64,000 nucleotides of DNA from Hymenoscyphus infarciens (GCA_001414345.1 LLCB01000212.1:1-64000); one strand, 5' to 3'. Shown: positions 11,377-22,526, counted from the first letter of the stretch. Numbers and translations are program-made. Notes: generated from the letters alone by a model not told the origin.

Positions 11377-12794
11377 ATGGCACCTTCAGTTCAAGAACTT
11401 CCGGTGGACGTCCCACATGCCTCACTAGAGAAGCTCCAAATAGCAACTCCAGAAGCCCCCAAAGAACAGCCCAAAGTTAAACGCCAAATCGAAATTGAAG
11501 GAGGAACCACGGATGCAAAGGTTGATCTTCCCGTTATTCCATACTTCATCATACAAAAAGCTAACGTGACCAGTACCCCCACTACCTACCAACATGGAAC
11601 CACGGCCAAAAATACCCGCCCCTCCTCCCTTTCACCCACACAGACCCCGGTCTCTCCGCCTCCGCCTCCTTCCCAGACCTCCTCCCAGCAGGTACCAAAA
11701 TCCAAAAACTAGCCCCAAAAATTGGTTCAGAAGTTAGCGGTATCCAACTAAGCACTCTCTCCCCTGCTGGAAAAGACCAACTAGCCCTCCTAGTGGCCCA
11801 AAGAAAAGTTGTCGTCTTCAAAGATCAAGATTTCGCTGATTTATCACTTGACAAAGCATTGGAGTTCGGTGGACATTTCGGAAAACACCATATCCATCCT
11901 ACCAGTGGCTCTCCGGAAGGATATCCGGAGTTTCATATTGTGCATCGATATCCAGTTGATGGCAAGGGAGTCAGGGAGGTGGATGAGAGGTTTTCAGAGA
12001 AGAATAGTAGTGTTAGTTGGCATTCGGATGTTAGTTATGAGGGGCAGCCTCCTGGAACAACATTTTTGTATCAGTTTGAGGGTCCTGAGAGTGGTTAGTA
12101 TTTATTTCTTCTTTTCACATAATTTCGAGATCGAGCTGACTCAATTCCACGTTTAGGAGGCGACACTTTATTCGCGACTCAAGTGGAGGCTTATAACCGC
12201 TTGAGCGAAGCACTTAAAGAGAGGTTGCATGGTTTAAAAGCTGTGCATTCTGGATTTGAACAAGCTGCTTTTAGTAGAGACAGGGACGGAGTCGTGAGGA
12301 GGGAACCCGTCAAGAATGAGCACCCGATTGTGAGAACACATCCCGTCACTGGGGAGAAGGCGTTGTTCATTAATACCGGTTGTAAGTTTCACCCATCAAT
12401 TCCTATCTGTTTCTTCTCCTCGGTACACTTGAACAATACTCACCATCTCAAACAGTCACGAGAAGCATCGTGGGTTTGAAGAAGGAAGAAAGTGATGCTC
12501 TTCTGGGATTCTTGTTTAATCACATCGGTCGTGGTGTTGATTGGCAAGTAAGAATTAGATGGGCTCCACGAACAGTTGTGGTGTGGGATGTAAGTTCTTC
12601 TTCTTCTCCTTGGCTCGTTTATCAGTTGCCTTTTACGAGATGAGGTACTAATACTTTTACAGAACCGTGTTACTGTACATTCAGCTACTTTGGATTGGGA
12701 CACTGACGAGCGAAGACATCTTGCTCGCCTCACCCCGCAAGCGGAAGCTCCGTTTGAAACCCCTTATGCTAGACCCGAGACTGTGGGGAAGTAA
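11377..12794 (+). CDS. TauD/TfdA-family 2-oxoglutarate-dependent dioxygenase
   Basis: Non-haem Fe(II)/2-oxoglutarate dioxygenase of the taurine/alkylsulfonate type, which in fungi typically releases sulfite from sulfonates or acts on related small acids. Five exons: 11377-11520 (or -11532), 11574-12093, 12157-12381, 12456-12589, 12663-12794. All junctions keep frame and three introns show clear branch points (GAGCTGACTC, CTAAC, TACTAATAC). Product 384 (or 388) residues. The first intron is ambiguous: donor GTTGAT at 11521 or GTTATT at 11533, both phase 0. Visible signatures: LPTWNHG, KVVVFKDQDFAD, HPTSGSPEGYPE, the iron-binding HxD in SVSWHSDVSYE, and the C-terminal block HSATLDWDTDERRHLARLTP, which supplies the second His and the Arg that binds 2-oxoglutarate. 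All key residues are intact, so activity is expected. The substrate is not determined. Confidence 0.88.
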
Positions 12795-12971
12795 GAAGCG
12801 AGTCACACCTTGTGGTCATTTTTCAAAGTCTGAGGAGAAAGGTGGATATGTATTTATGAAATTTATCTTCTCTAAATACTTTCGCTTTCGAGACTTTACA
12901 ATGAAATCGGCACACAAAGCATACTTAAAGTGCCATCCCCCCCTCCAGTGAACCAAATAAAACAGCTCCAT

Positions 12972-13718
12972 TTACCAGTTCATGTCCAAAAGCTCAAAAG
13001 GCCAAGCTTTGCCACCCGCGAACGGATTGTACTGCAGCTCAGTAACAATGCCTTTTCTCGTGGCCAATTGCATAAAAAACTTGATCTGACCTCCCGAGCA
13101 TCTATCCTCCCTAAGCAACGCGATTCCACTCTTATCACTAGCCCAATTTTGATGGGTTGGTTTCGATTCTGCAGTCCATTCGTCTGTTGAAATATACTCG
13201 AACTGTGTTCTTGTAATGAAGATGTAACCGCCGCTTGCCATCCAATCCTTCAGGAGAACATCAAGTGTCGATTTCCTTCGAGGTGGGTGTATAAGCGGTA
13301 GTCGGGCTTCACGTAGTGGTATCGGAAAGGTGGAAGGAGCGGGTGTGGGTGGTCTTGGGATTGGTGGAGCGACTAGAATTGAGCATTTTTTGCAGGTTAA
13401 GCCCAGACAGGTAGAGTAAACGGGTTCGAAGTAGGAGAGTATTTCTTGAAGATTCTTTTCGTGGAGAGCTGGATGTTCAAGTTTGCCATCTGCTGGGAGG
13501 GGTAAGTAGTTAGCACTGGTTTTGCTTTCTGGTTTAGGGAAGGTAAGGATTAGAGAGAGAAACGAGGGGTATACCTTCTCCACCTGGTGGGCTTCTGAAG
13601 TTATAACTTGGGAGAAAGGTGGTTGGGTATAATTTTGGGATGTTGTACTCTTTTGGTCTCGCACCCAAGGGATCCTTTGGGTCAACCATGGTGTCGGGTA
13701 GATATTGTTTTGTGCCAT
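12972..13718 (-). CDS. F-box-like protein (paralogue of 14246-14952)
   Basis: A 248-residue open frame. Its middle, LQEILSYFEPVYSTCLGLTCKK, has the shape of the C-terminal half of an F-box and matches the neighbouring gene's F-box (IFEHLNPVHATTAGLTCKK). Further on, LLKDWM and FEYIS parallel LLRDWM and FQFVS in the neighbour. F-box proteins recruit targets to SCF ubiquitin ligases. The classic LPxELL start of the F-box is weak here, and residues 40-80 look like unspliced or degraded sequence; no in-phase intron is obvious. It may be an intact divergent F-box protein or a decaying duplicate. Its 3' end lies 178 bp from the convergent dioxygenase gene. Confidence 0.5.
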   Translation of the reverse strand: MAQNNIYPTPWLTQRIPWVRDQKSTTSQNYTQPPFSQVITSEAHQVEKVYPSFLSLILTFPKPESKTSANYLPLPADGKLEHPALHEKNLQEILSYFEPVYSTCLGLTCKKCSILVAPPIPRPPTPAPSTFPIPLREARLPLIHPPRRKSTLDVLLKDWMASGGYIFITRTQFEYISTDEWTAESKPTHQNWASDKSGIALLREDRCSGGQIKFFMQLATRKGIVTELQYNPFAGGKAWPFELLDMNW

Positions 13719-14245
13719 TCTTCTTTTTGTTTGGGTGCGTGCGGGCGATTTTTGGTGTTAAATAATTTAAATGTAAACATAAGTGAAAGATATATATGTA
13801 ATTTCTACACCAAACTGCGTTAAGCAGAACCTAATGTTTAGTTTCTTTACTAGTCTGTAGTGACTAATAACATGGCGAGCGAAGAGGAATGGAAAGATCT
13901 GTGCGGAATAAGTATATTTGAAGGGATATATTTGCGTTATACATTATCTCTGAATAGTTCACCTGAATTGCAAAAGTCCTAGGGAGGAAGCTAGCTAATG
14001 TTCTAGCTATAACAAAGGCACAGCTCTCCTTTTAGGAGGCTTACTAGACTCCTAAATAGCACGTGTTACAATAAAGCTTCTTTGTGAAAGGCCAGAAAGA
14101 GCAACGCTGTCACGAACGAAGGAGAGCATTCTAGTACTCAAGTTCCAAGGAGTGAAGTTTCTGATATATTCATGTAACAGTTGATGGAAAGAAACAGTCA
14201 AAGGCTCCAACTATCACATGAACTCGACATATCCATGGCTTCCTA
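13719..14245. other. Intergenic between two F-box-type genes
   Basis: No gene seen. The base composition is ordinary. This segment should hold the promoter of the 13718 gene and the 3'UTR of the 14246 gene. Confidence 0.4.
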
Positions 14246-14952
14246 TCAAGTAAACTTGTTTGCCCCCTTCTCGAAGACAGTCCCATTAAAAAAGTCAACA
14301 CCGTGCACCTGAACATCATCCTCATTATACCAATCCTGTCCCGTGGAGATATCCTTCAACATAAACAGCCTGAGTTCATCCCCAAGAATCAACATGACGC
14401 CTCGAATCTTTCCTCTCTCCCACTTTAGTTCTTCTCTCTTCTTCCGAGATACAAACTGAAACTTCTCCTCATCGTAGAAGTAGTCCGCTTTATCCATCCA
14501 GTCACGAAGGAGGTTTCTCAAAAAGCCGGTTTCATTGAGTGCATCGCTGATCTGGTGGTCCGCAGGCCAGAAACTTGGATTGGTGTCATGCGTTTCCCAT
14601 GAGACGCCATAATCGAGGGTGGCACTACAATAATCCCAGTATTTCTCTGGCTCGGCATGGACATAGTTGAGGTGAAGACGAAGCTTTGAAGGTTGGCGAC
14701 GGTGCGATTTGTTCCGGACCTCCCAGAGTTTCTTGCAAGTGAGGCCAGCTGTGGTCGCGTGCACAGGGTTGAGGTGCTCGAATATTTTGAAGAGGAGCTC
14801 GTTTGGCAAGGTATCAAGTTTGGGTGTGGCTTTCAAAGACGTGGGTTATGGTTCTGGTGTTGCTTCGGATATCGGGTCTTACCTGAGAGGGCTAGATTCT
14901 GAAATGCATCTTGCAATTCTGGTGGAGACTTTTTGAGTTTTGCGTCCTCCAT
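14246..14952 (-). CDS. F-box domain protein
   Basis: Predicted SCF ubiquitin-ligase adaptor. Proposed exons are 14952-14883 and 14829-14246, with a 53 bp intron (GTAAGA donor, ATAAC-like branch point, AAG acceptor). Splicing gives 217 residues starting MEDAKLKKSPPELQ. The alternative is an unspliced start at 14836. The F-box is clear at about residues 28-50: LDTLPNELLFKIFEHLNP followed by GLTCKKLW. No C-terminal WD40 or LRR repeats are visible; the rest is a short fungal-specific region with LLRDWM and an acidic, aromatic C-terminus. It lies in tandem with the related gene at 12972-13718, suggesting local duplication. The F-box call is firm and the first exon moderately so, because the acceptor is not the preferred YAG. 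Confidence 0.7.
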
Positions 14953-15560
14953 TATGATATGCTAAAGGTTCTCTGGGTGTTGTTTGAGGGGTTGAGATGA
15001 TTTGATAAGTGGGCATTGTACCAGGAATGATTTCTTATGAAGATGGAACACTAAACGTGGCCTTGTGTTTTTGGCTACTTCATTCACTGATGGTAAGGGA
15101 AAAGAACTTAGTCACCACTCGCTGTTGATCGTTTTCACATGCAGCGAGAATTTGAGTCACTTCCCCGCAGTGAAGCATAATTCAATTCCCCTCTTCTTTT
15201 CAGCATTTGTACTTTGCACGCATACAACACTTCAGGCTGACCCGCCAGGTATTCGAAGATGTCATATGCGAGAAGAGACCCGAAGCTTGATTTAGTCCTT
15301 GCTCTGTGTCCGTACTTGGGTAAAAATTGGTACGAAGAACGTGGTCAAAAGTATGGCGCCCTGAAGGCTTCTGCGCCCTGTAAAAGGGCATCAGTGCCCT
15401 GAAACAATAGGGGTAAGCGAGCCTATAGGAGAGAATTAGGAGCTAGTTTACAGGGCGGTCCACTGAAATGCAGCGCTCGCTCGTCTTTAGGACACCATTA
15501 CAGGGAATTATAGCGTAGTGCCCTGTAACCTCTCTAATTTTGACCGCGTCCTCCATAGGA
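14953..15560. other. Intergenic with repeated CCCTGTAA words
   Basis: No gene seen. Between about 15365 and 15535 the octamer-like word GCCCTGTAA and its complement TTACAGGGC recur five or so times (about 15375, 15397, 15445, 15500, 15523), perhaps the remnant of an inverted-repeat element. Confidence 0.4.
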
Positions 15561-17030
15561 GAAGAGTCAAGAATATCTCCGAGAGTATATCCGACGAATA
15601 CATCACCTGGAGATATATTACTCGGAGATACATTGCTCGGAGATATGTCATCAGGGATGGATTACTCAAAATTTTACCTCTATCGGATTTATTAGTCTCT
15701 CGGAATTATCTTTGTGAATAATCTACTTCAGAGATATTACTTTGGATTTAACGCTCGGGTTTTTTTGTCGCTGGGAATTCTCTCGAAATAGCTTAGATTT
15801 ATCTACTTTAGATTTCTTTCTCGGAAACCTTACTCGGGTTTATTCTCTCATTACATCGCAGATATTTATATTCTTACTCGCAATATACGGCTCCGCGAAA
15901 TTACTTCGGAATTATATCTCGAAGATCTTTTACTCGTCTTTATATCAGACTGCACTCGGAATTAATTCGCGGAGATATCAATCGGAAAGATTTGATTCGG
16001 AGATATTGTTTTGCTCCGAGCTATTGTTATCGCGTACATGTATTTAATTTACATCGATTTTACTTTAGCGATATTTAGGGCCTGTTTGGTTCGAATTTTG
16101 AACTCTTAATTTATTCGTCGAATCGAGCTGGCACGGGCCACTTTTCATTCGCTCGTGAATCGAATCGATATTCCTAAATCGAATTCTTATCCCGTTTAGT
16201 AACTATATAGTAAATTGCTTACTAAAAAGAATTCTCTAAAAAAATATATTAGTATATTATAACTTCTTAACGCTTACCCTAAAGAGTACTAGTATAATAC
16301 CGCTAAAACAACGTACGTAACCTACCTTATAAAGCTTCGAAGTATACTAAGGCCTTTTAACAAAGTTATTCTTAAAATAGAGAGCTGCTAATATAGCTAC
16401 TATTACGCTAGTAACTATAGTATATCTATAATTAAGGATAGAAATAAGGGAGGTATACTATAGTGTTATTAGTGTTATATATAGGTATAAATAAATCAAA
16501 GGTTTGATTCGTAAATATACTTCTAGAGGTGTATTCACGGATCGAGCTTTTTTATATAGGAGATTCACGAATATAGTGCTAAGGCTTAATTTAAGTGATT
16601 CGATTTATAAATAGAGGCTTTTTGCTAAACGGATTTATAATTTAAAAGTAGATTCACGAATCGAATTAATTCGATTCAACTTTTATATAGAGATTCGCGA
16701 ATCGAGGGCGCGAACCAAACAGGCCCTTAGTTGCCTCGGAAATATCACTTCACTCGTAGATATTACTTCGGACGTATTATTTACTTTAAATTTCATTCTC
16801 TTACTTTGGATATATTATTTCTGTCTTGGAGGTATTTAATTCTCTCGGATATTGCTTCACTCTGAGATATTACTTCTCTTCGGAGATGTTACAGTACTCG
16901 GAAATACTACTTTACTCCGGAGATAGTTACTGCACTCGGGGGTATTTACCTTTAGAGATATTTTCTTACTCAGAGTTATGGTTTCGCTTCGGAGATATCT
17001 ACTTTTATCTTGCTTCAGTGGTAGAGAACA
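15561..17030 (+). repeat. Degenerate CTCGGAGATATTACTT short-period array
   Basis: Across 1.4 kb, apart from a later insertion at 16078-16726, a unit of roughly 20-25 bp resembling CTCGGAGATATTACTT recurs dozens of times with heavy divergence (examples near 15610, 15630, 15728, 15995, 16755, 16868, 16915, 16993). The spacing is irregular. Apparent open frames such as 15518-15721 just translate the array (repeats of YIARRY type) and are not credible genes. The origin is unknown; it could be a decayed minisatellite. Confidence 0.6.
16078..16726. mobile_element. Tourist/Harbinger-like MITE with TTA target duplication
   Basis: A 649 bp non-coding element whose termini are inverted: GGGCCTGTTTGGTTCG at the left end and its complement CGCGAACCAAACAGGCCC at the right. 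It is flanked on both sides by TTA (16075-16077 and 16727-16729), the 3 bp duplication typical of PIF/Harbinger transposition. The inside is AT-rich with many CGAATCG/CGATTCG words in both orientations and shows no transposase, so it must be non-autonomous. It is inserted into the short-period array, which continues on both sides. Confidence 0.8.
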
Positions 17031-17317
17031 ATTCCTCCGAGGTGTCCGTAAATTGACCTGTCATTCTCACTACTTTGACACTAGGCTTTGAGGCTGGCTT
17101 GCTTCTCCAAGTACTTTTCTGTAATAGTCATTTTATGTCTCAATTACAGCTTGGCTTGGCTGAAGAAATTGAATACAGGAGTGTAGTAAAGAAGGCTATA
17201 GAAAATCATAACTGTATACACACACGCATATGTGTCTTTAGTAAACATCTAGGCCTATTGTAAACAGTTTGAAAACAGCTCCGTCGCCAATCGAAAAAGA
17301 AGAAATCCCAAAACCAT
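17031..17317. other. 3' flank of the FHA-kinase gene
   Basis: No gene is visible in this segment between the repeat array and the kinase stop codon at 17318. Confidence 0.4.
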
Positions 17318-19739
17318 CTACACAACCCTGACACCCTTCGGACTTGAAGCTTCCCCAGTCTCCCCCTCAGTGCCCCTTTTCCTCCCCTTCTCGATATCCC
17401 CATACTCCCCCAAAATCCCATCTAGAACCTCCCAAGCCGACATCCTCTCCCCCGGCTCAACCCTCAACATCCCCCTACAAGCTTTAAGCAAATCCCTCTT
17501 CTCCTTCTCCCCGTCTTCTTCTTTATCCAACCACTTGATCAACGCCCCCAAATTCGCCCCCTCAACCCTCTCATTCCCCCTCCTAGGGTACCCCCCTAAC
17601 TCCGTAGCCACAAGCGCACAAGCCCAATAATCCACCTCCCTAGCATGCCACTCCCCCTCCCTCTGCTCAGGAGCTAAATAAGCCACCGTCCCCGGACGAT
17701 CATAAAGCGTCCTCTTATTCCTGGTCGCACAGCCGAAATCTATGATCTGACAACTCGGCGGGTCGTACGATTTCACTGTTATATTTCCGGGTTTGATATC
17801 ACGATGGGTGATTCCTATAGAATGGAGGAAGGCGATTCCTTCTAGCAGTTGGGTGAAGAGGTAGGTGCGGGTGAGGAGGGAGGCCTTCGATTTTATTAGA
17901 GTGCTGAAGGTTGAAGTTGAGAGAGGGGAGTAGAGGATGTGGAGGGAGATGGCGTCTGAGGCCGAAGGGGTCCAGTTTGAGTCTAGGAGTTTGGCGTAGC
18001 GGGCTTTTTCGGCGGCGTCTACTATGGTTTTCTGGTAGAATTCAAAGGGGATGCCTAGTCTTTTCTAGAACCCGAGAGATTAGTATCTAGAAAAAGGTAC
18101 AGGAGAGATCGAGGGGAACAAACGTGTTTGTAATTTTGAAGATATTTTGCTATATATACTTCGCGGTCTACGGAGGCTTTGTTGCGTTGGGTTCTCCAGA
18201 GTTCTTTTGCTGCTGCGGCTTGGCCAGTATGCATATTGTATACAGTGGATACTCGACCGTAACTTCCGCTGGCTATGGGATTTCTTACTATCCACTTTCC
18301 GATCATCACTTCATTTCCAGATGGAGTGGGGAGTAACATGGGAGCATTTTCTCGCATGACCTTGTACCAAGATCTTCTAGTTAGCTTAGGTTTTATATAT
18401 GAATAATCTTAAGATCTTATAAAGAGAGAACTGTGTTAAAGGCTACTCCATGAAGGAAGCAGGTGTGTCTGGAGTTATATAGCCCAGGGTCTGTGAGACA
18501 GTAAAGGGAAATAGCTCTCAGAATGATGATACTACTTGGTTGGAGTTGGTTTCAGGCTGGCATAGACAAGAAAAGCGACAGTAAATAGCTCGTTTGTGCC
18601 ATGTTACCCAAATACTCTAGAACAATGGATCTTCATTGTTCCAAGCTACCTGGGTAAACATTGTATTGTCTAAAGTATTAGGTAAATCACCTTGCATTAT
18701 GCGAGAAAGTTGTGACAATGAGCTAGGTAGGCAGGTACGAACCTGATGTATGTACCGTCGCTTTTATTGTCTTCCGCAAGCCATCCTGGAGGAATACAGT
18801 TCAATGTTACTCTAGAGCACACAACGTCCCTCCATTGCCTCAGATATTCCAGAACACTTGTATTCATTCTCCGAGAAGGCTTGAAAAAATGCTGAAATCG
18901 GGGTTCAGTTCTTTGAAACATTTTTGAAGAATGAATGCAACTGTTCTAGCCTTGTACCTCAAGAAAAGCCCAACTTTTTCTTTTCTTTCGAAATTGGAAA
19001 TGTGCGACGGCACTCAGGATAGCTGAGCAAAGCGAACAAAAGGAGAGTTTTATGAAATAGAAAAGTCGAGAAATATCAAAAGGATTCGGCGTACCTTAAG
19101 GTAGAACGCAGACAGCTCAACTTGGAACTGCTCTTCCTGTTCAGGGGACCTCTCTTTAAATTGAAGACTGAAGTCACACTCTCCAAGTGATATAGAGTTC
19201 CGATATGGAATGAGCCTCTGCGTCCGCTTGAGAACTTCTCCATTCATCCTTACTGGTACCTCACGAAGATTATCTGCAACGAGGAAGAATCCACCACCTC
19301 CTTTCACCCAACAAAAGCGAGCGTGAACCCCAGCAACTCCCTCCCCTTCCTGGATACAAATGTCCACTAATAAATTCGGACGATTCGGTCGTCCCTTTCC
19401 TATTTTCCATCCTATGGTGGGAAATTCAGGTAATTTCCCAAGCGAGAATATAAAACAATCTTCCCGCTCAAATGGGTCGATACCTCTTCGCTCATCAATA
19501 TGTAAAAATTGTGTATGATGCTGATATATAGGATCTTCTCTTCTTCCCTTTTCAGCGAGTCTTGCAAATGCTTGTCGAGCATATGCATTCTGGGGAACAA
19601 GTCTGGCAAAGGTTCCCTCTTCCTCTATTTTGGTGACTTGAGGGTCTTCATCGGGTTTTGGATGGGGGAGAGATTCTCTTTCTCTTAGAACGCGAGTTGA
19701 TGGTTCGGTGGATACCCATGATGTGCTTGAATCGCCCAT
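17318..19739 (-). CDS. FHA-domain serine/threonine protein kinase
   Basis: Protein kinase with an N-terminal phosphothreonine-binding FHA domain, an architecture shared with Rad53/Dun1/Chk2. Four exons: 19739-19095, 18945-18743, 18376-18124, 18064-17318. The phases agree throughout (0, 2, 0), giving 615 residues. Introns are 149, 366 and 59 bp; branch points (GCTAAC, TACTAAT) are clear for the last two. FHA, residues about 110-200: WKIGKGRPNRPNLLVDI, then GVAGVHARF, then LREVPVRMNGEVL. The usual Ser two residues before the HA-type motif is Gly, so phosphopeptide binding may be altered. Kinase, residues about 305-590: Gly loop ASGSYGRV, AAAKEL lysine, DREVYIA glutamate, HRDIKPGN, DFG and APEQ are all present, so it should be active. 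The 366 bp intron is unusually long; if it is wrong, this could be two adjacent genes. The C-terminus is rich in Glu/Gly/Arg. Confidence 0.75.
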
Positions 19740-20224
19740 TGCATTTGTAGCGGAGAATTAATTCATAGAGGATAAAGACATTTGTGTTTTTGTGCAGGAT
19801 GCTTGCCCGTGGTGCTTGTTTTGGGAGGTTGGCAGCTGCTGCCTGCGAATGATGGGGTCAGCCTGTCTCAATAAAAGCGGCAACAAAAGGATGACAGTAT
19901 TTTAAATTTAGAACATGGTTTAAAACTCCCCGGTGATATTGATAAATTTATCTGGATCATATCATGAGACGATGCAATTATTTGTATCGTGTTTTGAATA
20001 TGAGAAAGCTACCTACCACCAGTACCGATCTCGATGGCGCTTTCTGACTTCCTTATTCCACGTGATCTCTCTTTTTTAGACTGCCAAGGTTCTTTGCGAG
20101 CAGTCTAACTATTTTGAGCTTAGCTCTCTCAAACAAAGCGATCACCAACCTCACGCCACGCTGAGCAGTCTTCAAGACCAAACTCTCAACTCTCCCCCTC
20201 TCTTTCACTCCAGGACATTTCACC
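19740..20224. promoter_or_regulatory. Divergent promoter region
   Basis: This 485 bp region separates the starts of the FHA-kinase (minus) and the unknown gene at 20225 (plus). A CACGTG E-box-type palindrome lies at about 20058-20063. No other site is claimed. Confidence 0.35.
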
Positions 20225-20853
20225 ATGGATACGAGCGATCACGATGGAAGCGCACTCGGTATGGCAGCACCTTACGATCATATCGACATCGGTTGGGTTG
20301 AGCGACGGTTGAATGAGCAGGCTGGTGTGAGGAGGAGCAGGTTGGCAGCGTACTTTGAAGGTGTCATGGAATTCCAGGAACCACCGCCATGCCTCTCGAG
20401 GTCTCCTACACCTGAACCGCACGATCATAGAGCATGGCAGACTGGTGCTGCCAGCTACTCTGGTGCCCGCCCCTCTTTAGAGCACGCGTCCCAGAGGAGA
20501 TCCAGCGGGAAAGGAATACCACGATTACCCACCCGACGGTCGACAGTTGAGTCAGACTCGGATGCTACCGAAATTGGACGGCGTAGGAAGAGACGTGAGA
20601 TGATTCTTTTCACTTATCGGGAGACATTTCGCTAACAGGATATTCAGGGCAACTTACCCCGGTAACCCGACACAGGATCAATTTCAGTCGAGCATCGCGG
20701 CCTTTGCAGAAGCAGGGCCAGAGGATAGCAAAACCAGACGCTGCACCTGGAAAGATGCCTAGTGCACACGGTATGAAGACCAGGTCGAAGAGTCGCCGGG
20801 TAGGATACTCGGGGATACCAAAATTGAGGTCACAACGACAGAAGGGATCTTGA
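20225..20853 (+). CDS. Hypothetical basic protein
   Basis: Not recognised. Two exons, 20225-20594 and 20648-20853, joined by a 53 bp intron (GTGAGA donor, CGCTAAC branch point, CAG acceptor). Splicing turns a 136-residue open frame into a 191-residue one with a consistent second-exon frame, which supports the model. The start context CACCATGG is good. The first 65 residues are mixed, with an amphipathic stretch IDIGWVERRLNEQAGVRRS. The rest is rich in Ser, Arg and Lys with RRRKRR- and KTRSKSRR-type clusters that look like nuclear targeting signals. There are no membrane segments or enzyme motifs. It shares a promoter region with the FHA-kinase. Function is unknown. Confidence 0.55.
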
Positions 20854-22047
20854 AATTTGTTTGTTGGACTGGGAATGAAATTACACAACAGATGGATATT
20901 ATGACGATATTGACGGAGCAGGCTATGGCACAGAGATGACGGGGAAAGGTCCGAGCAGAAGAAGGGATCGTGCTTTCGATGATTGGACTGGGAACCGTAT
21001 CGATCATAGCAGCATAGTGTGAAGCAACCACGAGAACCGGCCACTTTACACTCGGTCTGTATTTGATGTAGGGTTCATTTTTCCCTACACCAATTGCACC
21101 CCACCTGCCGCAAGCCGCAAGGAATAGAGATGTAATGTCATGACCATCAGGGATTCCCGGGAATGGGCAATGACCAAAATTGGCTATGACGGGTCAGGGC
21201 GAAGGCCTTTGATTATTATGATATCTGGTCTTTTGGTTGTATTTTTCTTAGAAGCCCTCGCTTTGGAAATACATTGAAGCGAAGGATAAATATTGAGTAG
21301 GCCAAGCAGAAGTCTGGGAGCCCCCATTGGTGGGAGGCAGGCTGAGGATTGGATTGGGATGGATTGAATTGAAACTTGGAGCTTGGATCGGGGCCTGGAT
21401 TGATAGCAAAGCACATCAACGCAAGACATACGAACTTTTGTTCCCAAGAATCTTTACTGAAATAATAGAAGTCTTGCTATATTATAACCACACGAGGATA
21501 AGCCAAGTGGCACCCAACTGACAAGCAATGTTTACTCCGCATTGGATCTATTTGGCCTTTCTGACATGAATTTCATTTTCACACTCGAAGATGTGAAATG
21601 TTGTTGAAAGGATAACCACGAGCATCCAAATTCCGGGGAGGGGTGGATTCTATACTGGATCAGGTCGTGCCTTCCCTTCTCAATTGCGACACGGCCGCTC
21701 TGGTCCATAGTCGCGAGGTTGGGTCAGTTTGAAAGTTGCTCTCAACTCGCTAAATATTCCGCATTCTGTGTATGTTTTACCTCGCGGCGCTATGTCATAA
21801 TTTTGATTGTTTGGCTGAACCTCTTTCGTTTGTCATGTCGTGGATCTTGCGAACTTGCGGAGCAATATCATTGAGTGGAGAATATTGGGATTTTCTTGTC
21901 TCGAGGGTCGCTCAATTGGGTAATTACGCAGGCAGGTACGCAGCTATTTCCAGAGGAAGATTCGAAATGTCGTTGGGGGTCACGATTTTCCAGCTGCGAT
22001 CGATTTCTATTTTTGATGCTTTTTCGTGCTCCCAGAAATTGGATCAT
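20854..22047. other. Intergenic, no gene seen
   Basis: Base composition is normal, and only short overlapping frames on both strands are present, with no recognisable protein. It leads into the inverted-repeat element cluster that starts at 22048. Confidence 0.4.
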
Positions 22048-22198
22048 ATACTCTCCCCCCTCGCCCCCTCCCCTTAATTGTCTGTCAGGTACGGAAGGGA
22101 CATGAGCGGATAGGGCCATCACTCGCAAATGTCAGGTGCAAGGGTGGTTTGGCTGTGGAATGTCTGTGCGGTCTACAGACAATTAAGGCCGAGAGTAT
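22048..22198. mobile_element. MITE-like element 1 of the cluster
   Basis: The ends are inverted: ATACTCTC followed by CCTTAATTGTCTGT (left arm 22048-22085, with a C-rich insertion) pairs with ACAGACAATTAAGG...GAGAGTAT (22175-22198). The element is about 150 bp with no coding capacity. It lies 21 bp from element 2, which shares the ACTCTCC terminus, so the two probably belong to one superfamily. Confidence 0.65.
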
Positions 22199-22219
22199 CA
22201 TGAGTCAAGACCTGATTAT

Positions 22220-22340
22220 TACTCTCCCCTCCCTCCCTAAATAAACGTTAAACTTGAACTTTCTTATCTGGTGCAACACTCGCACGTTTTTAAGGTTCCC
22301 AGCTGTCAGAAAAAACGTTTAATTAGGGAGGGGAGAGTAT
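22220..22340. mobile_element. MITE-like element 2 of the cluster
   Basis: The termini ACTCTCCCCTCCCT...AAACGTT and AACGTTTAATTAGGGAGG...GAGAGT form inverted arms of about 25 bp. The interior contains AAGGTTCCCAGCTGTCAGAA, which recurs at about 22890-22910 next to another ACTCTCCCCC end, so a second, more decayed copy exists at about 22850-22925. Non-coding. Confidence 0.7.
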
Positions 22341-22526
22341 ATGCCGTGCTTGATTTAATTCCGAAAGTTTAAGAAGGCGGGGTATGTAGGTCGCGGCTAT
22401 ACTATCCCCCCCCGGAGCACAGACATTTAAGGTAGGGGGGGGAATCGGTAGTTCCAACCTCGGATAATATAATTGACTTTGAGCCAAACATGGCAATGAA
22501 AAGTTTAATGGAGGTGTTTGAAATGC

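Noticed and set aside
15518..15721. Open frames in the short-period array as a repeat protein
   Set aside because: The array lacks a consistent reading frame and its unit spacing is not a multiple of three.
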